Origin: Candidatus Methylomirabilota bacterium
GTDB taxonomy: Bacteria; Methylomirabilota; Methylomirabilia; Methylomirabilales; Methylomirabilaceae
DNA: 64,000 nt
Assembly (NCBI GenBank): GCA_028870115.1
Contig: JAGWQH010000036.1
Coordinates: 21,827-85,826 of the forward strand
Direction: 5' to 3'
A program made the translations under genes and the position numbers. This document shows positions 15,737-24,302 of this stretch, piece by piece; the stretch's first letter is position 1; each line of letters opens with the position of its first letter. Below the pieces are notes generated by a model. That model was not told the origin of the DNA, did no database searches, and saw only the letters and a program-made list of their open reading frames with translations.

Positions 15737-17587
15737 ATGGACTCGACCCTTGTCCGAACACAGGTAGAGGCATTTCGCGTAAAGACGGCCTATGGCGGGA
15801 AGGCCGAGGATTGTTTCCCTGCGTGGTATCTGACCCGCAGGTTTCAGATTCCCGAGACGGTAGCCATCGCGCAAACTTCGGACCCCGCACTTGAGTCAGG
15901 CCCCAAGGGGCATGACTCTGCGATCGATGCCTTTCATCTGCACCGCAACGAAGGTCGCAATCGCCTTGTGATCATCCAGAGCAAGTACACCATCAAGCAT
16001 GCCCTGATCGCCGAGAGCTTTCGGGAAGTTGCAAGAAAGGGAGTCCCACTGGTGGCTAGGCTCCTTCGAGGCGAGGAAAGCATCGCCCTTCTGGAGAACA
16101 AGGTGGTCGTGAATCTACGTGCAACGCTAAACCGGCTTTCACACGAAGAGCGTAGTGCGCTCGCCATCGACTTTGTCGTTATCCATCTTTCCGGCGAAGA
16201 TCCGGAGTATATCTATAAGAAGACGGAGCCGGCGCGCGCCATGCTGCTTGAGGCAGCATCGGAGCACCTCTCCGAGCACACCGTCACAACGTCGTTTCTG
16301 GGACCCGCCGATTTCGCGTTCCATGTCGCGGACGTACAGGCACCGCCCGTCTGGTCAAACTTGACGCTAGAGGCAGTCTCGTGCAGGACGACTCATTCGG
16401 GACAGGATGCAGCCTTTTTCTACGGCATAGGGGTCCTTGCGGAGTTGGTCAAGTTATACAACGAGAGACGTAGCGAGCTTTTCTCTAAGAACATCCGCTA
16501 CTTTATCAGCAGAAAGGCAAATGTCGAGACCGGACCATCGGGCAAGATTCGAGAGACACTCAAGCGCCTTGTGACGCAAGGAGAGGATTCGCCTGAGTTG
16601 TTCGCATTCTACCACAATGGGGTGACGATCTTTGCCCGCGAGGCGGAAGTCGACAATGGGCTCTGCAGGGTGCGCGACCCGTATGTTTTGAATGGTTGTC
16701 AGACGATAAAGACAGCCCATATGTTCGCAACGGACGCATCTGCCAAGGGGAAGCTCAACGAGGATCTTTGGAAGCGTGTTCGCATTCCTGTTCGCGTGAT
16801 TACGACAAAGAGCGAAGAACTCGTGAGGCGGGTCACCGTTGCGAACAACCGCCAAAACTCGATTTCCGCCGCTGCACTCCGGGCGAACGACTCGGAACAA
16901 CTCGAACTGGAGCAACGCTTTCGTAGGCACAATATATTCTACCAGCGACAGGAGGGCGCTTTTGAGCAGCTGGAGCGAACGAACCCGGAGCTTCTCGCAG
17001 ACATCTATGCCCAGACGGCTGGCTCCTATGTTTCGATCGTGGATCTCGCCCGATCCATCGCTGCGGTAGCAGGAGAGATCCACGCAGCCCATCATCCGAA
17101 TGACATCTTCGAAAGTGATAGGTTGTACGCGAAGACGTTCGCGCCATCCCACGTGAGTTCTATAGCGTTTTGTGTCTTTCTTCAGAATCTTCACAATGTC
17201 CTCGGTGTGGTGCTCAAAAAGAACCTTGACCTTGAGCCTAACCCAGGGGCCCCGAAGCCGAGCAGCCTCACTTACTATACAATGGCGCTGCTCACACGCT
17301 ACCTGGCAAAGGAGGAGAGGCACGGCGACATCATAACTTTCGGAACAACCCTCTGGGGAGGCAAGAAACTCTTTCGAGAGAAGGTCTGTTCTTGGTTGGA
17401 TAATTACCACTCTAAAGTCAAGCGTGAATTGAAGGACCGTTTCATGTCCCTAGAAAGTAAATCGAATGAGAATATGGCCTCGGCATATCAAAGTTGTCTG
17501 GCTACGCTGAAACTGTCGCAGGTGGACCCATTTAAGGCCTTCGAGAACCTTGATAATGAAATTGAATGGGCCGCACCCGAGGAATAG
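15737..17587 (+). CDS. AIPR-family protein (abortive infection phage resistance)
   Basis: 616 residues. The central AIPR domain is recognisable from LFAFYHNGVTIFARE, VRDPYVLNGCQTIKTAHMF and VTVANNRQNSI (about residues 290-380). The first 100 residues resemble a nuclease-like region with IQSKYTIK (an E/Q-x-K type core after DAFHLHR), as in other AIPR proteins. The family is linked to phage defence. The ATG at 15737 follows AGGGAGGG; a start 7 codons earlier is less likely. No partner gene is coupled to it: 200 bases follow before an unrelated secreted protein. Confidence 0.82.
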   Translation: MDSTLVRTQVEAFRVKTAYGGKAEDCFPAWYLTRRFQIPETVAIAQTSDPALESGPKGHDSAIDAFHLHRNEGRNRLVIIQSKYTIKHALIAESFREVARKGVPLVARLLRGEESIALLENKVVVNLRATLNRLSHEERSALAIDFVVIHLSGEDPEYIYKKTEPARAMLLEAASEHLSEHTVTTSFLGPADFAFHVADVQAPPVWSNLTLEAVSCRTTHSGQDAAFFYGIGVLAELVKLYNERRSELFSKNIRYFISRKANVETGPSGKIRETLKRLVTQGEDSPELFAFYHNGVTIFAREAEVDNGLCRVRDPYVLNGCQTIKTAHMFATDASAKGKLNEDLWKRVRIPVRVITTKSEELVRRVTVANNRQNSISAAALRANDSEQLELEQRFRRHNIFYQRQEGAFEQLERTNPELLADIYAQTAGSYVSIVDLARSIAAVAGEIHAAHHPNDIFESDRLYAKTFAPSHVSSIAFCVFLQNLHNVLGVVLKKNLDLEPNPGAPKPSSLTYYTMALLTRYLAKEERHGDIITFGTTLWGGKKLFREKVCSWLDNYHSKVKRELKDRFMSLESKSNENMASAYQSCLATLKLSQVDPFKAFENLDNEIEWAAPEE

Positions 17588-17783
17588 GAATGGGGCGTGC
17601 TGAACTCGCGATGGAGCTACCAGTGGGCCGCCATGGGTGTAGGCGGTTACGTGAAACTCCGCGGTAGACGGCCCGCCGTATCTCATTGTGAAATTGGTTT
17701 GAGTCACCGACAAGAGTCGCACTATGTCAATTAGCTATCCGCTAGCACATGGAGTGGCTCACTAGCCATCCAGGAGGTACATC

Positions 17784-18215
17784 ATGAACGTTTCAAAGCG
17801 TACGTCTCGATCAGCATTTGCCTTGGCTCTGCTCCTGCTCGTGGTCGGGCCCTCGACCTACGCGGCGCACGCCGCCGGCCAAGCCCGCGTGTTCTTTACC
17901 TCGCCGCGCGATGGTGCGACCGTTATCAGTCCAGTGAAGGTCACAATGGGTGCAGAGAACTTTGGCATCGAACCCGCCGGGAAAGTCAAGGCTGGAGCGG
18001 GTCATCTTCACATCATGGTGGACACTGACTGCGTAGCCGCCGGCAAGGTAGTGCCGGCGGATGCCACCCACCTGCACTACGGTAAGGGGCAGATGGAAGC
18101 TGAACTGGCCTTGTCATCCGGTACCCACACCCTGTGTTTACAGGCCGCTGACGGGGCACATATTGCACTGGCGGGTGCCGGTATGACGCAGAAAATCACC
18201 CTCACCGTGAAGTGA
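17784..18215 (+). CDS. Secreted DUF4399 protein
   Basis: 143 residues with a signal peptide (SAFALALLLLVVGPSTYAAHA) and a mature beta-sandwich of about 110 residues. Family features: VFFTSPRDGATVISPVKVTMG at the start of the mature part, AGHLHIMVDTDC in the middle and LCLQAADGAHIA near the end. The role of the family is unknown; the His-rich HLHIMVD and HLHYGKGQ segments could bind metal (inference). AGGAGG lies upstream of the ATG. A related secreted protein is encoded at 30144-30539. Confidence 0.82.
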   Translation: MNVSKRTSRSAFALALLLLVVGPSTYAAHAAGQARVFFTSPRDGATVISPVKVTMGAENFGIEPAGKVKAGAGHLHIMVDTDCVAAGKVVPADATHLHYGKGQMEAELALSSGTHTLCLQAADGAHIALAGAGMTQKITLTVK

Positions 18216-18252
18216 CGAGGCAGTCGAAGATAAAATGGAATCGGAGGGAGCC

Positions 18253-19035
18253 ATGGACTTCCAGACGCTTGAATTGCAGATGGAGGGCAGCCTCGCGATC
18301 ATCACATTGAACCGCCCAAAGGCGCTGAATGCGATCAATCTGGCGATGGTCGGGGAGTTGGAACAGGCGGTACGCCAGGTCCGGGACGACCCGGGCGTCC
18401 GGGTGGTGGTGATCACGGGCGCAGGGGACAAGGCGTTCGCTGCCGGGGCCGACATCACCGAGTTCAAGGCGATGAGCCCGATTGACGCGTGGATGTTTGT
18501 CCGGCGCCTCCAGCAGCTCTTTCTGGAGATCGAGCGGTTGCCAAAGCCGGTCATTGCTGCGGTCAACGGGTATGCGCTGGGTGGAGGGTGCGAGCTGTTG
18601 ATGGCCTGTGACATGGTCTATGCGTCGGAGGCGGCCAGGATCGGCCAGCCTGAGATCAACCTCGGGATTATCCCGGGCGCCGGAGGAACGCAACGGTTGG
18701 CGCGGCTGATCGGCAAACAGCGCGCGAAAGCGCTTGTGCTGACCGGCGAGATGATCGATGCTCAGGAGGCATGGGGTCTCGGTCTGCTGAACAAGGTCGT
18801 TCCGGCCGATCAACTGATGGTCGAGGTGAGAAAGCTTGCCGACAAGCTGGTCATGAAGGGTCCATTGGCGGTCAGAGCAGCCAAGGAGGCGATTGAGGAC
18901 GGGTATGATATGGCGCTGGAGCGAGCGCTTGCCCATGAGGCTCAGTTGTTTGCGCTCTGCTTTGCGACTGAGGACAAGGCCGAGGGCGTGAGCGCCTTCC
19001 TGGAGAAACGTCCGCCTACGTTCAAAGGAAAGTAG
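18253..19035 (+). CDS. Enoyl-CoA hydratase (crotonase family)
   Basis: 260 residues. Oxyanion-hole and active-site blocks are present: ITGAGDKAFAAGADITEF and ALGGGCELLMACDMVYASE with INLGIIPGAGGTQRL, including both catalytic glutamates expected of a true hydratase (ELLMACD and EINLGI regions). It hydrates 2-enoyl-CoA, typically crotonyl-CoA, in beta-oxidation or butyrate metabolism. The ATG at 18253 follows GGAGGGAGCC; an earlier ATG at 18235 has no site. First gene of the acyl-CoA module, 4 bases before the dehydrogenase gene. Confidence 0.93.
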   Translation: MDFQTLELQMEGSLAIITLNRPKALNAINLAMVGELEQAVRQVRDDPGVRVVVITGAGDKAFAAGADITEFKAMSPIDAWMFVRRLQQLFLEIERLPKPVIAAVNGYALGGGCELLMACDMVYASEAARIGQPEINLGIIPGAGGTQRLARLIGKQRAKALVLTGEMIDAQEAWGLGLLNKVVPADQLMVEVRKLADKLVMKGPLAVRAAKEAIEDGYDMALERALAHEAQLFALCFATEDKAEGVSAFLEKRPPTFKGK

Positions 19036-19039
19036 CCGA

Positions 19040-20179
19040 ATGAAGTTCGAGCTGACTGAGGAACAGCGCCTGTTTCGGGAGATGGTACGCGACTTCGCCG
19101 CCAGAGAGGTCGCGCCGCTGGCCAAGCAGGTGGACGAAGAAGGGCTCTTCCCGCAGGAGACGGTCAAGAAGATGGGAGAGCTCGGGCTGATGGGCGTGGC
19201 GATCCCCACGGAATACGGCGGCGCCGGGTCGGACAATGTGTGCTACGCTATCGGTATGGAGGAGATCGCTCGAGCCTGCGCCTCAACCAGCGTCATTATG
19301 TCGGTTAACAACTCGCTGGTTGCCGATGCCCTGTATAAGTTCGGGTCGGAGGCCCAAAAGCAGCGCTACCTGATCCCGCTGGCCGGCGGTAAGCTGCTCG
19401 GCTGCTTTGCGCTCAGCGAGCCGGGCGCCGGATCGGATGCGTCGGCCCAGCAGACCATGGTCGTCAGGGAGGGCGAGACATTCATCCTGAACGGGACGAA
19501 GAACTTCATTACGAATGCCTTGGAGGCTGATCTGGCGCTGGTCTTTGCCACGATCGATCGCCGTCTTCGAGCCAAAGGGGTCTGTGCCTTCCTGGTGGAG
19601 AAGGGCACGCCGGGCTTCACCATCTCGAAGGTGGAGAAAAAATTGGGGCTCCACGGTACCAGTTGCTGTCAGGTCGTCTTCGAACAGTGCCGCGTACCTG
19701 CCGACAACCTGCTGGGCGAGCTTGGGCAGGGGTTCAGGATCGCCATGATTACTCTTGATGCCGGCCGGATCGGCATCGCGGCGCAGGCGGTGGGGATCGC
19801 CCAGGCGGCGCTGGACATCTCGATCAGGTACGCCAAGGAGCGGGTCGCCTTCGACAAGCCGATTGCGTCGTTTCAGGCGATACAATGGATGATCGCTGAT
19901 ATGGCGGTGCAGATAGAAGCGGCGAGGCTGCTCACCTATCGGGCGGCCTGGCTGAAGGATAAGGGGCTTCGGCATACCAAGGAATCGGCGATGGCGAAGC
20001 TGTTCGCGTCGGAGACCGCCAGTCGGGCCGCTACGAAGGCGCTCCAGATTCACGGCGGCTACGGCTATCTCTATGATTTTCCGGCCCAGCGGCTATTCCG
20101 CGACGCCCGCATCACTGAGATCTACGAGGGAACGTCTGAGATTCAGCGGCTGGTAATCGCGCATCAATTGCTGAATTAG
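19040..20179 (+). CDS. Acyl-CoA dehydrogenase (short-chain/butyryl type)
   Basis: 379 residues, the standard length. FAD and substrate blocks: CFALSEPGAGSDASAQQT, WMIADMAVQIEAARLL and ALQIHGGYGYLYDFP; the catalytic glutamate is in RITEIYEGTSEIQRLV near the C-terminus, as in butyryl-CoA dehydrogenases. It oxidises acyl-CoA to 2-enoyl-CoA and passes electrons to Etf, whose genes follow after a short repeat. It overlaps functionally with the hydratase just upstream, so the pair would run acyl-CoA to 3-hydroxyacyl-CoA or the reverse. Confidence 0.94.
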   Translation: MKFELTEEQRLFREMVRDFAAREVAPLAKQVDEEGLFPQETVKKMGELGLMGVAIPTEYGGAGSDNVCYAIGMEEIARACASTSVIMSVNNSLVADALYKFGSEAQKQRYLIPLAGGKLLGCFALSEPGAGSDASAQQTMVVREGETFILNGTKNFITNALEADLALVFATIDRRLRAKGVCAFLVEKGTPGFTISKVEKKLGLHGTSCCQVVFEQCRVPADNLLGELGQGFRIAMITLDAGRIGIAAQAVGIAQAALDISIRYAKERVAFDKPIASFQAIQWMIADMAVQIEAARLLTYRAAWLKDKGLRHTKESAMAKLFASETASRAATKALQIHGGYGYLYDFPAQRLFRDARITEIYEGTSEIQRLVIAHQLLN

Positions 20180-20200
20180 AATAGATATGCAAGAGGCTGT

Positions 20201-20292
20201 GTCATTGCGAGGCGAAGCCGAAGCAATCTCACAGTCCTTCAGGACAACGGCGGTGAGATTGCTACGCTCCCGTTGGTCGCTCGCAACGACAG
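20201..20292. repeat. Dispersed palindromic repeat, family B
   Basis: Starts GTCATTGCGAGGCGAAGCCG and ends TCGCAACGACAGG. The etfB ribosome-binding site (AAGGAGC) begins immediately after it, so the element lies inside the operon between the dehydrogenase and etfB. Confidence 0.8.
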
Positions 20293-20301
20293 GAAGGAGC
20301 T

Positions 20302-21108
20302 ATGCCACTGAATATCGTTGTGTGTATCAAGCAGATTATCGATCCCGAGATTCCGATGAGCCAGTTCATGATCGATCCCCGGACCAAGCGACAGGTCCAG
20401 GGGAACAACCCGCTGGTCATCAGTCCGTATGACGCTAATGCGCTCGAGGTGGCGATTCAGCTCAAGGAGAAGCAGGGCGCCACGGTGACGGCCATCAGTA
20501 TCGGCGGCGCAACCGCGATGACCGCGCTGAGAAGCGCGTTGTCGATGGGCGCCCACGAGGCGATCCTGGTCAATGAGCCGCTTCTGGTGGGCTCTGATCA
20601 GCGGGGGATTGCCCATGCGCTGGCGAACACGATCCGGAAGGCGGGCGCATATGACCTGATTCTGACCGGCTGCGAGTCGGGGGACTGGGCAGATCGGGCC
20701 GTCCCGGCCTTTCTGGCTGAAGAGCTCGAGATCGGGTATGTCGGATATGTCACCCGGATCGAGGTGAAGGATGGACAGGTGGTCGTTCGTCGAGTGGTAG
20801 AGGATGGGTATGAGCTGATCGAAGCCAAGACCCCTCTTCTAGCAGCCATCAGCTCTGACGAGACGAATGCTCCCCGCTACGCCAAGCTGAGGGATATTAT
20901 GACAGCCGCCAAGAAGACGATTCCCGTCTGGAAGGCGGCGGATCTCGGGCTCGACCAGGAGAGAATCGGCTCGGGTACCGCCAAGGTCGCGATCACCGAT
21001 GTCTATATCCCGGTCAAAGAGTCTAAGTGCGAAATGATCGAGGGGAATACGTCGGAGGAAAAGGCCGCGAACCTGGCGGCCAGGCTGCGCGAGCTCAAGC
21101 TGATTTGA
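20302..21108 (+). CDS. etfB: Electron transfer flavoprotein, beta subunit
   Basis: 268 residues. Typical Etf beta blocks: NIVVCIKQIIDPE at the start, NPLVISPYDANALEVAIQLKE, and the DLILTGCESGDWADRAVPAFLAE region. It binds the AMP or FAD-proximal face in the Etf heterodimer that accepts electrons from the acyl-CoA dehydrogenase. Partner etfA starts 13 bases after its stop. Whether the Etf is of a bifurcating type cannot be judged safely by eye; the adjacent Fe-S oxidoreductase argues for the quinone-reducing role. Confidence 0.93.
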   Translation: MPLNIVVCIKQIIDPEIPMSQFMIDPRTKRQVQGNNPLVISPYDANALEVAIQLKEKQGATVTAISIGGATAMTALRSALSMGAHEAILVNEPLLVGSDQRGIAHALANTIRKAGAYDLILTGCESGDWADRAVPAFLAEELEIGYVGYVTRIEVKDGQVVVRRVVEDGYELIEAKTPLLAAISSDETNAPRYAKLRDIMTAAKKTIPVWKAADLGLDQERIGSGTAKVAITDVYIPVKESKCEMIEGNTSEEKAANLAARLRELKLI

Positions 21109-21121
21109 TGAGAGGAGGGAG

Positions 21122-22111
21122 ATGCCCGGTATATTGGTGTTGGCGACGACGAAAGACGGTAGGCTCTCGCGAGATACGCTGGAACTGCTTGCAGGCGCAA
21201 GCAGGCTGAAGGAGAAGCTGGCCCAGCCGGTGGCCGCAGCCATCTTGGGAACAGAGGTCGGTTCATACGTTCCGTTGCTGTTTGCGCACGGTGCCGATCA
21301 GGTCTATCGAGCTGAGCATCCCTTGCTTAAAGGGTATCAAGGTGATGCGTATACACTCGCCCTGCATCAGATCTGCGAGCGCGCTCAGCCGTCCGTCGTA
21401 TTGCTGCCCGGCGATGTGACAGGACGCGAGCTGGGCCCGCGCCTGGCCTATCGGCTTCAGGCCGCCTTTATCGGGGAGTTCATCGATTTCGACCTGGACC
21501 AGGCATCCGGTCGGTTGCAGTTTACACGCTCGGCCTACGGGGGGAAGGCGATGGCGGTCGTCCAGCCTCGCATGAATTCGGTCGTCGCAACGGCCAAGCT
21601 CCGGACACTGGAGCCGGCCGTGCGAGAGGAGGGCCGCACGGGCGAGGAGATCCGAGTCGATGTAGTCCTAGAAGCCTCGCAGCTCAAGACGCACCTTACC
21701 AAGCGGGTCCAGGAGGAGGCGACCGGCATCAATCTGGGGGATGCCAAGATCGTGGTGAGCGGCGGGCGGGGAATACACGGATCGGACGGGTTCAAACTCC
21801 TCGAGGAGCTGGCGCAGGTCCTGAGGGGCGCTGTCGGCGCGTCGCGGGCCGCCACCGATGCCGGATGGGTCCCGCCATCCTGGCAGATAGGCCAGACCGG
21901 TAGGACCGTCAATCCGGAACTGTACCTTGCCTTCGGGATCTCCGGCGCGACCCAGCACGTCGCCGGAATCTCCGGCTCGAAGTGTATCGTGGCGGTGAAT
22001 ACTGATCCCGCGGCGCCGATCTTCAAGGTGGCCCAACTCGGCATCGTCGAAGATTGGAAGGCCGTAGCGACTGCGCTGACCCAACACTGCCGGGAACTAA
22101 CGAAAAGATAA
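21122..22111 (+). CDS. etfA: Electron transfer flavoprotein, alpha subunit
   Basis: 329 residues. The C-terminal FAD-binding signature is visible: GGRGIHGSDGFKLLEELA, GASRAATDAGWVP, QIGQTGRTVNPELYLAFGIS and ISGSKCIVAVNTDP. With EtfB it shuttles electrons from acyl-CoA dehydrogenases. AGAGGAGGGAG precedes the ATG. The next gene, 15 bases on, encodes the membrane Fe-S oxidoreductase that would take the electrons to quinone. Confidence 0.94.
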   Translation: MPGILVLATTKDGRLSRDTLELLAGASRLKEKLAQPVAAAILGTEVGSYVPLLFAHGADQVYRAEHPLLKGYQGDAYTLALHQICERAQPSVVLLPGDVTGRELGPRLAYRLQAAFIGEFIDFDLDQASGRLQFTRSAYGGKAMAVVQPRMNSVVATAKLRTLEPAVREEGRTGEEIRVDVVLEASQLKTHLTKRVQEEATGINLGDAKIVVSGGRGIHGSDGFKLLEELAQVLRGAVGASRAATDAGWVPPSWQIGQTGRTVNPELYLAFGISGATQHVAGISGSKCIVAVNTDPAAPIFKVAQLGIVEDWKAVATALTQHCRELTKR

Positions 22112-22126
22112 AACAGTAGTGCTGCC

Positions 22127-24100
22127 ATGACCCCCATGCGCGAGATCTACTGGAACATCCCGGGGCACCTGTTCCTGTACCTGCTGTTCTTTCCCTTCCT
22201 TGTCGTCTACGCCTACGGTATCTACCGGCATACCCGCATGATACTCGCGGGAGAGCCGGCTGCCGTCGTGGGCAGCCTATGGGACCGGTTCAAAGGCGTT
22301 GTCACGTATGCCTTGTGGCAGCGGCGGATCGCCAAAGATCCCCTCTCGGGGCTGCTGCACCGTTTGATCTCCTGGGGGTTTATCATCCTCTTTATCGCGA
22401 CCTGTCTCGTAGCCCTTCAGGACTATCTCGGCATTCCCACCCTGCGCGGACAGTTTTACCTCTATTTTATGTCGCTGACCGTCGATCTGTTCGGGGTGGC
22501 GGCCATTGTCGGCGTGCTGATTGTGCTCGCCAGGCGTTATGGCCTGCGACCCGATCGGCTCCTGACGCCTCGTCTGGCCGAGAGTTACGGCATTCTGCTG
22601 GGGCTGCTTCTCATCATCCTGGTGACCGGATTTCTGATTGAGGGGTTGCGGATTTCGGCCACGGCCGATCCGTGGGGTCGTTGGTCTCCGGGCGGCTGGC
22701 TGGCATCCAGCCTGTTTCGTAGGACTGATCACGCCCAGCAGCTTTTCCTCCATCGGGTCCTCTGGTGGTCCCATGCCACCATGGCTTTCACCTTCATCGC
22801 TCTTCTGCCCTATGGCGTGGGTATGCACATTACGTCTGCTGCCGCCAATGTCCTGCTGAAGAACCGGGAAGGCTCAGGGGTACTGCGACCGATCGATCTG
22901 GACCGAGCAGAGCGATTTGGCGCCGGAGCGATCAACCAGCTCACCTGGAAGGATCTCCTCGACCTCGAGGCGTGCACCGAGTGTGGCCGCTGCCAGGCTG
23001 CCTGTCCGGCCTGGACCACCGGCAAGCCGCTGACGCCAAAAGGAGTGATTATCGACCTGCGCGATCACATGCGCCGGGTGTACGACGGAGAGGATTCCCG
23101 AAAGATGGTCGGTGAGGTGATCTCCCACGATGCCCTGTGGGCCTGCACCACCTGTGGGGCCTGCCATCAGGAATGCCCGATCTTCATTGAACCGATCCCG
23201 AAGATCGTCGAGATGCGTCGCCACCTGGTGATGGAAGAGGCCGCCTTTCCGGAGACGATGCAGGCGGCCTTGCGAAGCTTGGAAGAGCGGGGCCATCCGT
23301 TCCGTGGGGCGAGTGCCTCCAGGACCGACTGGGCAAAGGGGCTCGACGTGAAGATCGTAGCCGCGGACGGTCCGCCGGAGATACTATACTGGGTCGGCTG
23401 CACTGCGGCCTTTGATGAGCGAAACCAACAGGTGGCAGCGGCCTTCGCCAAGCTCCTGCAACGCGCCGGTATCGATTTTGCGATCTTGGGCGAAGAGGAG
23501 CGATGCACGGGGGACCCAGCCCGACGGATCGGAAACGAGTATCTCTTCCAGACGATGGCCAGGGGGAACATCGCCACGCTGAACCGCTACGGCATCAAGA
23601 AGATCGTCACGACCTGCCCGCACGGCTTCAATACGATTAAGAACGAATACCCCAAGCTGGGAGGCAGCTACGAGGTTGTTCATCACACGCAGTTGCTGGC
23701 CGACTTGGTGAAAGAGGGACGCCTGCGGCCGGAGAAGCGGATCGATGGCGTGGCGTCGTTTCACGACCCGTGCTATCTCGGACGGCACAACGGCGTCTAC
23801 GACCCGCCCAGACAGCTTCTTGGCGCCATCCCAGGGCTCGCGGTCAAGGAGATGGACCGATGCCGGGAACGCGGCTTCTGCTGCGGCGCGGGGGGCGGGT
23901 TGATGTGGCTTGAGAAGAAGGCCGGCAAACGGGTAAGCTGGGAGCGGACCGAAGAGGCGCTGGCCCTTCAGCCGCAGGTACTGGCGAGCGCCTGTCCCTT
24001 TTGCCTGATCATGTTCGAGGATGCGCTGAAGGTGAAGGATGCGATCGGGCGGACCAGACCGCTTGACGTGGCAGAGCTGATGGCGCAAAGTGTAGAATAA
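22127..24100 (+). CDS. Membrane Fe-S oxidoreductase, Etf:quinone oxidoreductase (EMR-like)
   Basis: 657 residues. The N-terminal third is a NarI-like membrane domain with about six helices (LFLYLLFFPFLVVYAYGIY, LGLLLIILVTGFLI and others). Then a two-cluster ferredoxin domain with CTECGRCQAACP and CTTCGACHQECP, and two CCG-type domains (WVGCTAAFDERN; FHDPCYLGRHNG with ERGFCCGAGGGLMW). This architecture matches the membrane-bound Etf:menaquinone oxidoreductase (EMR) described in anaerobes and other bacteria that lack the classic Etf-ubiquinone oxidoreductase. Its place right after etfBA and an acyl-CoA dehydrogenase supports that role; haem b ligation in the membrane part is expected but was not verified. 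Confidence 0.88.
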   Translation: MTPMREIYWNIPGHLFLYLLFFPFLVVYAYGIYRHTRMILAGEPAAVVGSLWDRFKGVVTYALWQRRIAKDPLSGLLHRLISWGFIILFIATCLVALQDYLGIPTLRGQFYLYFMSLTVDLFGVAAIVGVLIVLARRYGLRPDRLLTPRLAESYGILLGLLLIILVTGFLIEGLRISATADPWGRWSPGGWLASSLFRRTDHAQQLFLHRVLWWSHATMAFTFIALLPYGVGMHITSAAANVLLKNREGSGVLRPIDLDRAERFGAGAINQLTWKDLLDLEACTECGRCQAACPAWTTGKPLTPKGVIIDLRDHMRRVYDGEDSRKMVGEVISHDALWACTTCGACHQECPIFIEPIPKIVEMRRHLVMEEAAFPETMQAALRSLEERGHPFRGASASRTDWAKGLDVKIVAADGPPEILYWVGCTAAFDERNQQVAAAFAKLLQRAGIDFAILGEEERCTGDPARRIGNEYLFQTMARGNIATLNRYGIKKIVTTCPHGFNTIKNEYPKLGGSYEVVHHTQLLADLVKEGRLRPEKRIDGVASFHDPCYLGRHNGVYDPPRQLLGAIPGLAVKEMDRCRERGFCCGAGGGLMWLEKKAGKRVSWERTEEALALQPQVLASACPFCLIMFEDALKVKDAIGRTRPLDVAELMAQSVE

Positions 24101-24189
24101 ATGCAGCCTCCTGAGGTTAGCATTTAGCTTGTGATCCGTGGCGTAGCTGAGCTGTGATCGCTAATGTACTGATTCTTGAATTATACCTT

Positions 24190-24252
24190 CCGTTCACCCT
24201 GAGCTTGTCGAAGGGTGCGTAAACAGGGCTTCGACAGGCTCAGCCCGAACGG
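24190..24252. repeat. Dispersed palindromic repeat, family A
   Basis: CCGTTCACCCTGAGCTTGTC at the left and GCTCAGCCCGAACGG at the right, with a spacer of about 20 bases. It lies between the Fe-S oxidoreductase gene and the mutase gene. Confidence 0.8.
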
Positions 24253-24302
24253 GTTTTCAGTGTGGAGTTATTTCTAAGACACTGCGCGAGAGTCCGATTA
24301 CC

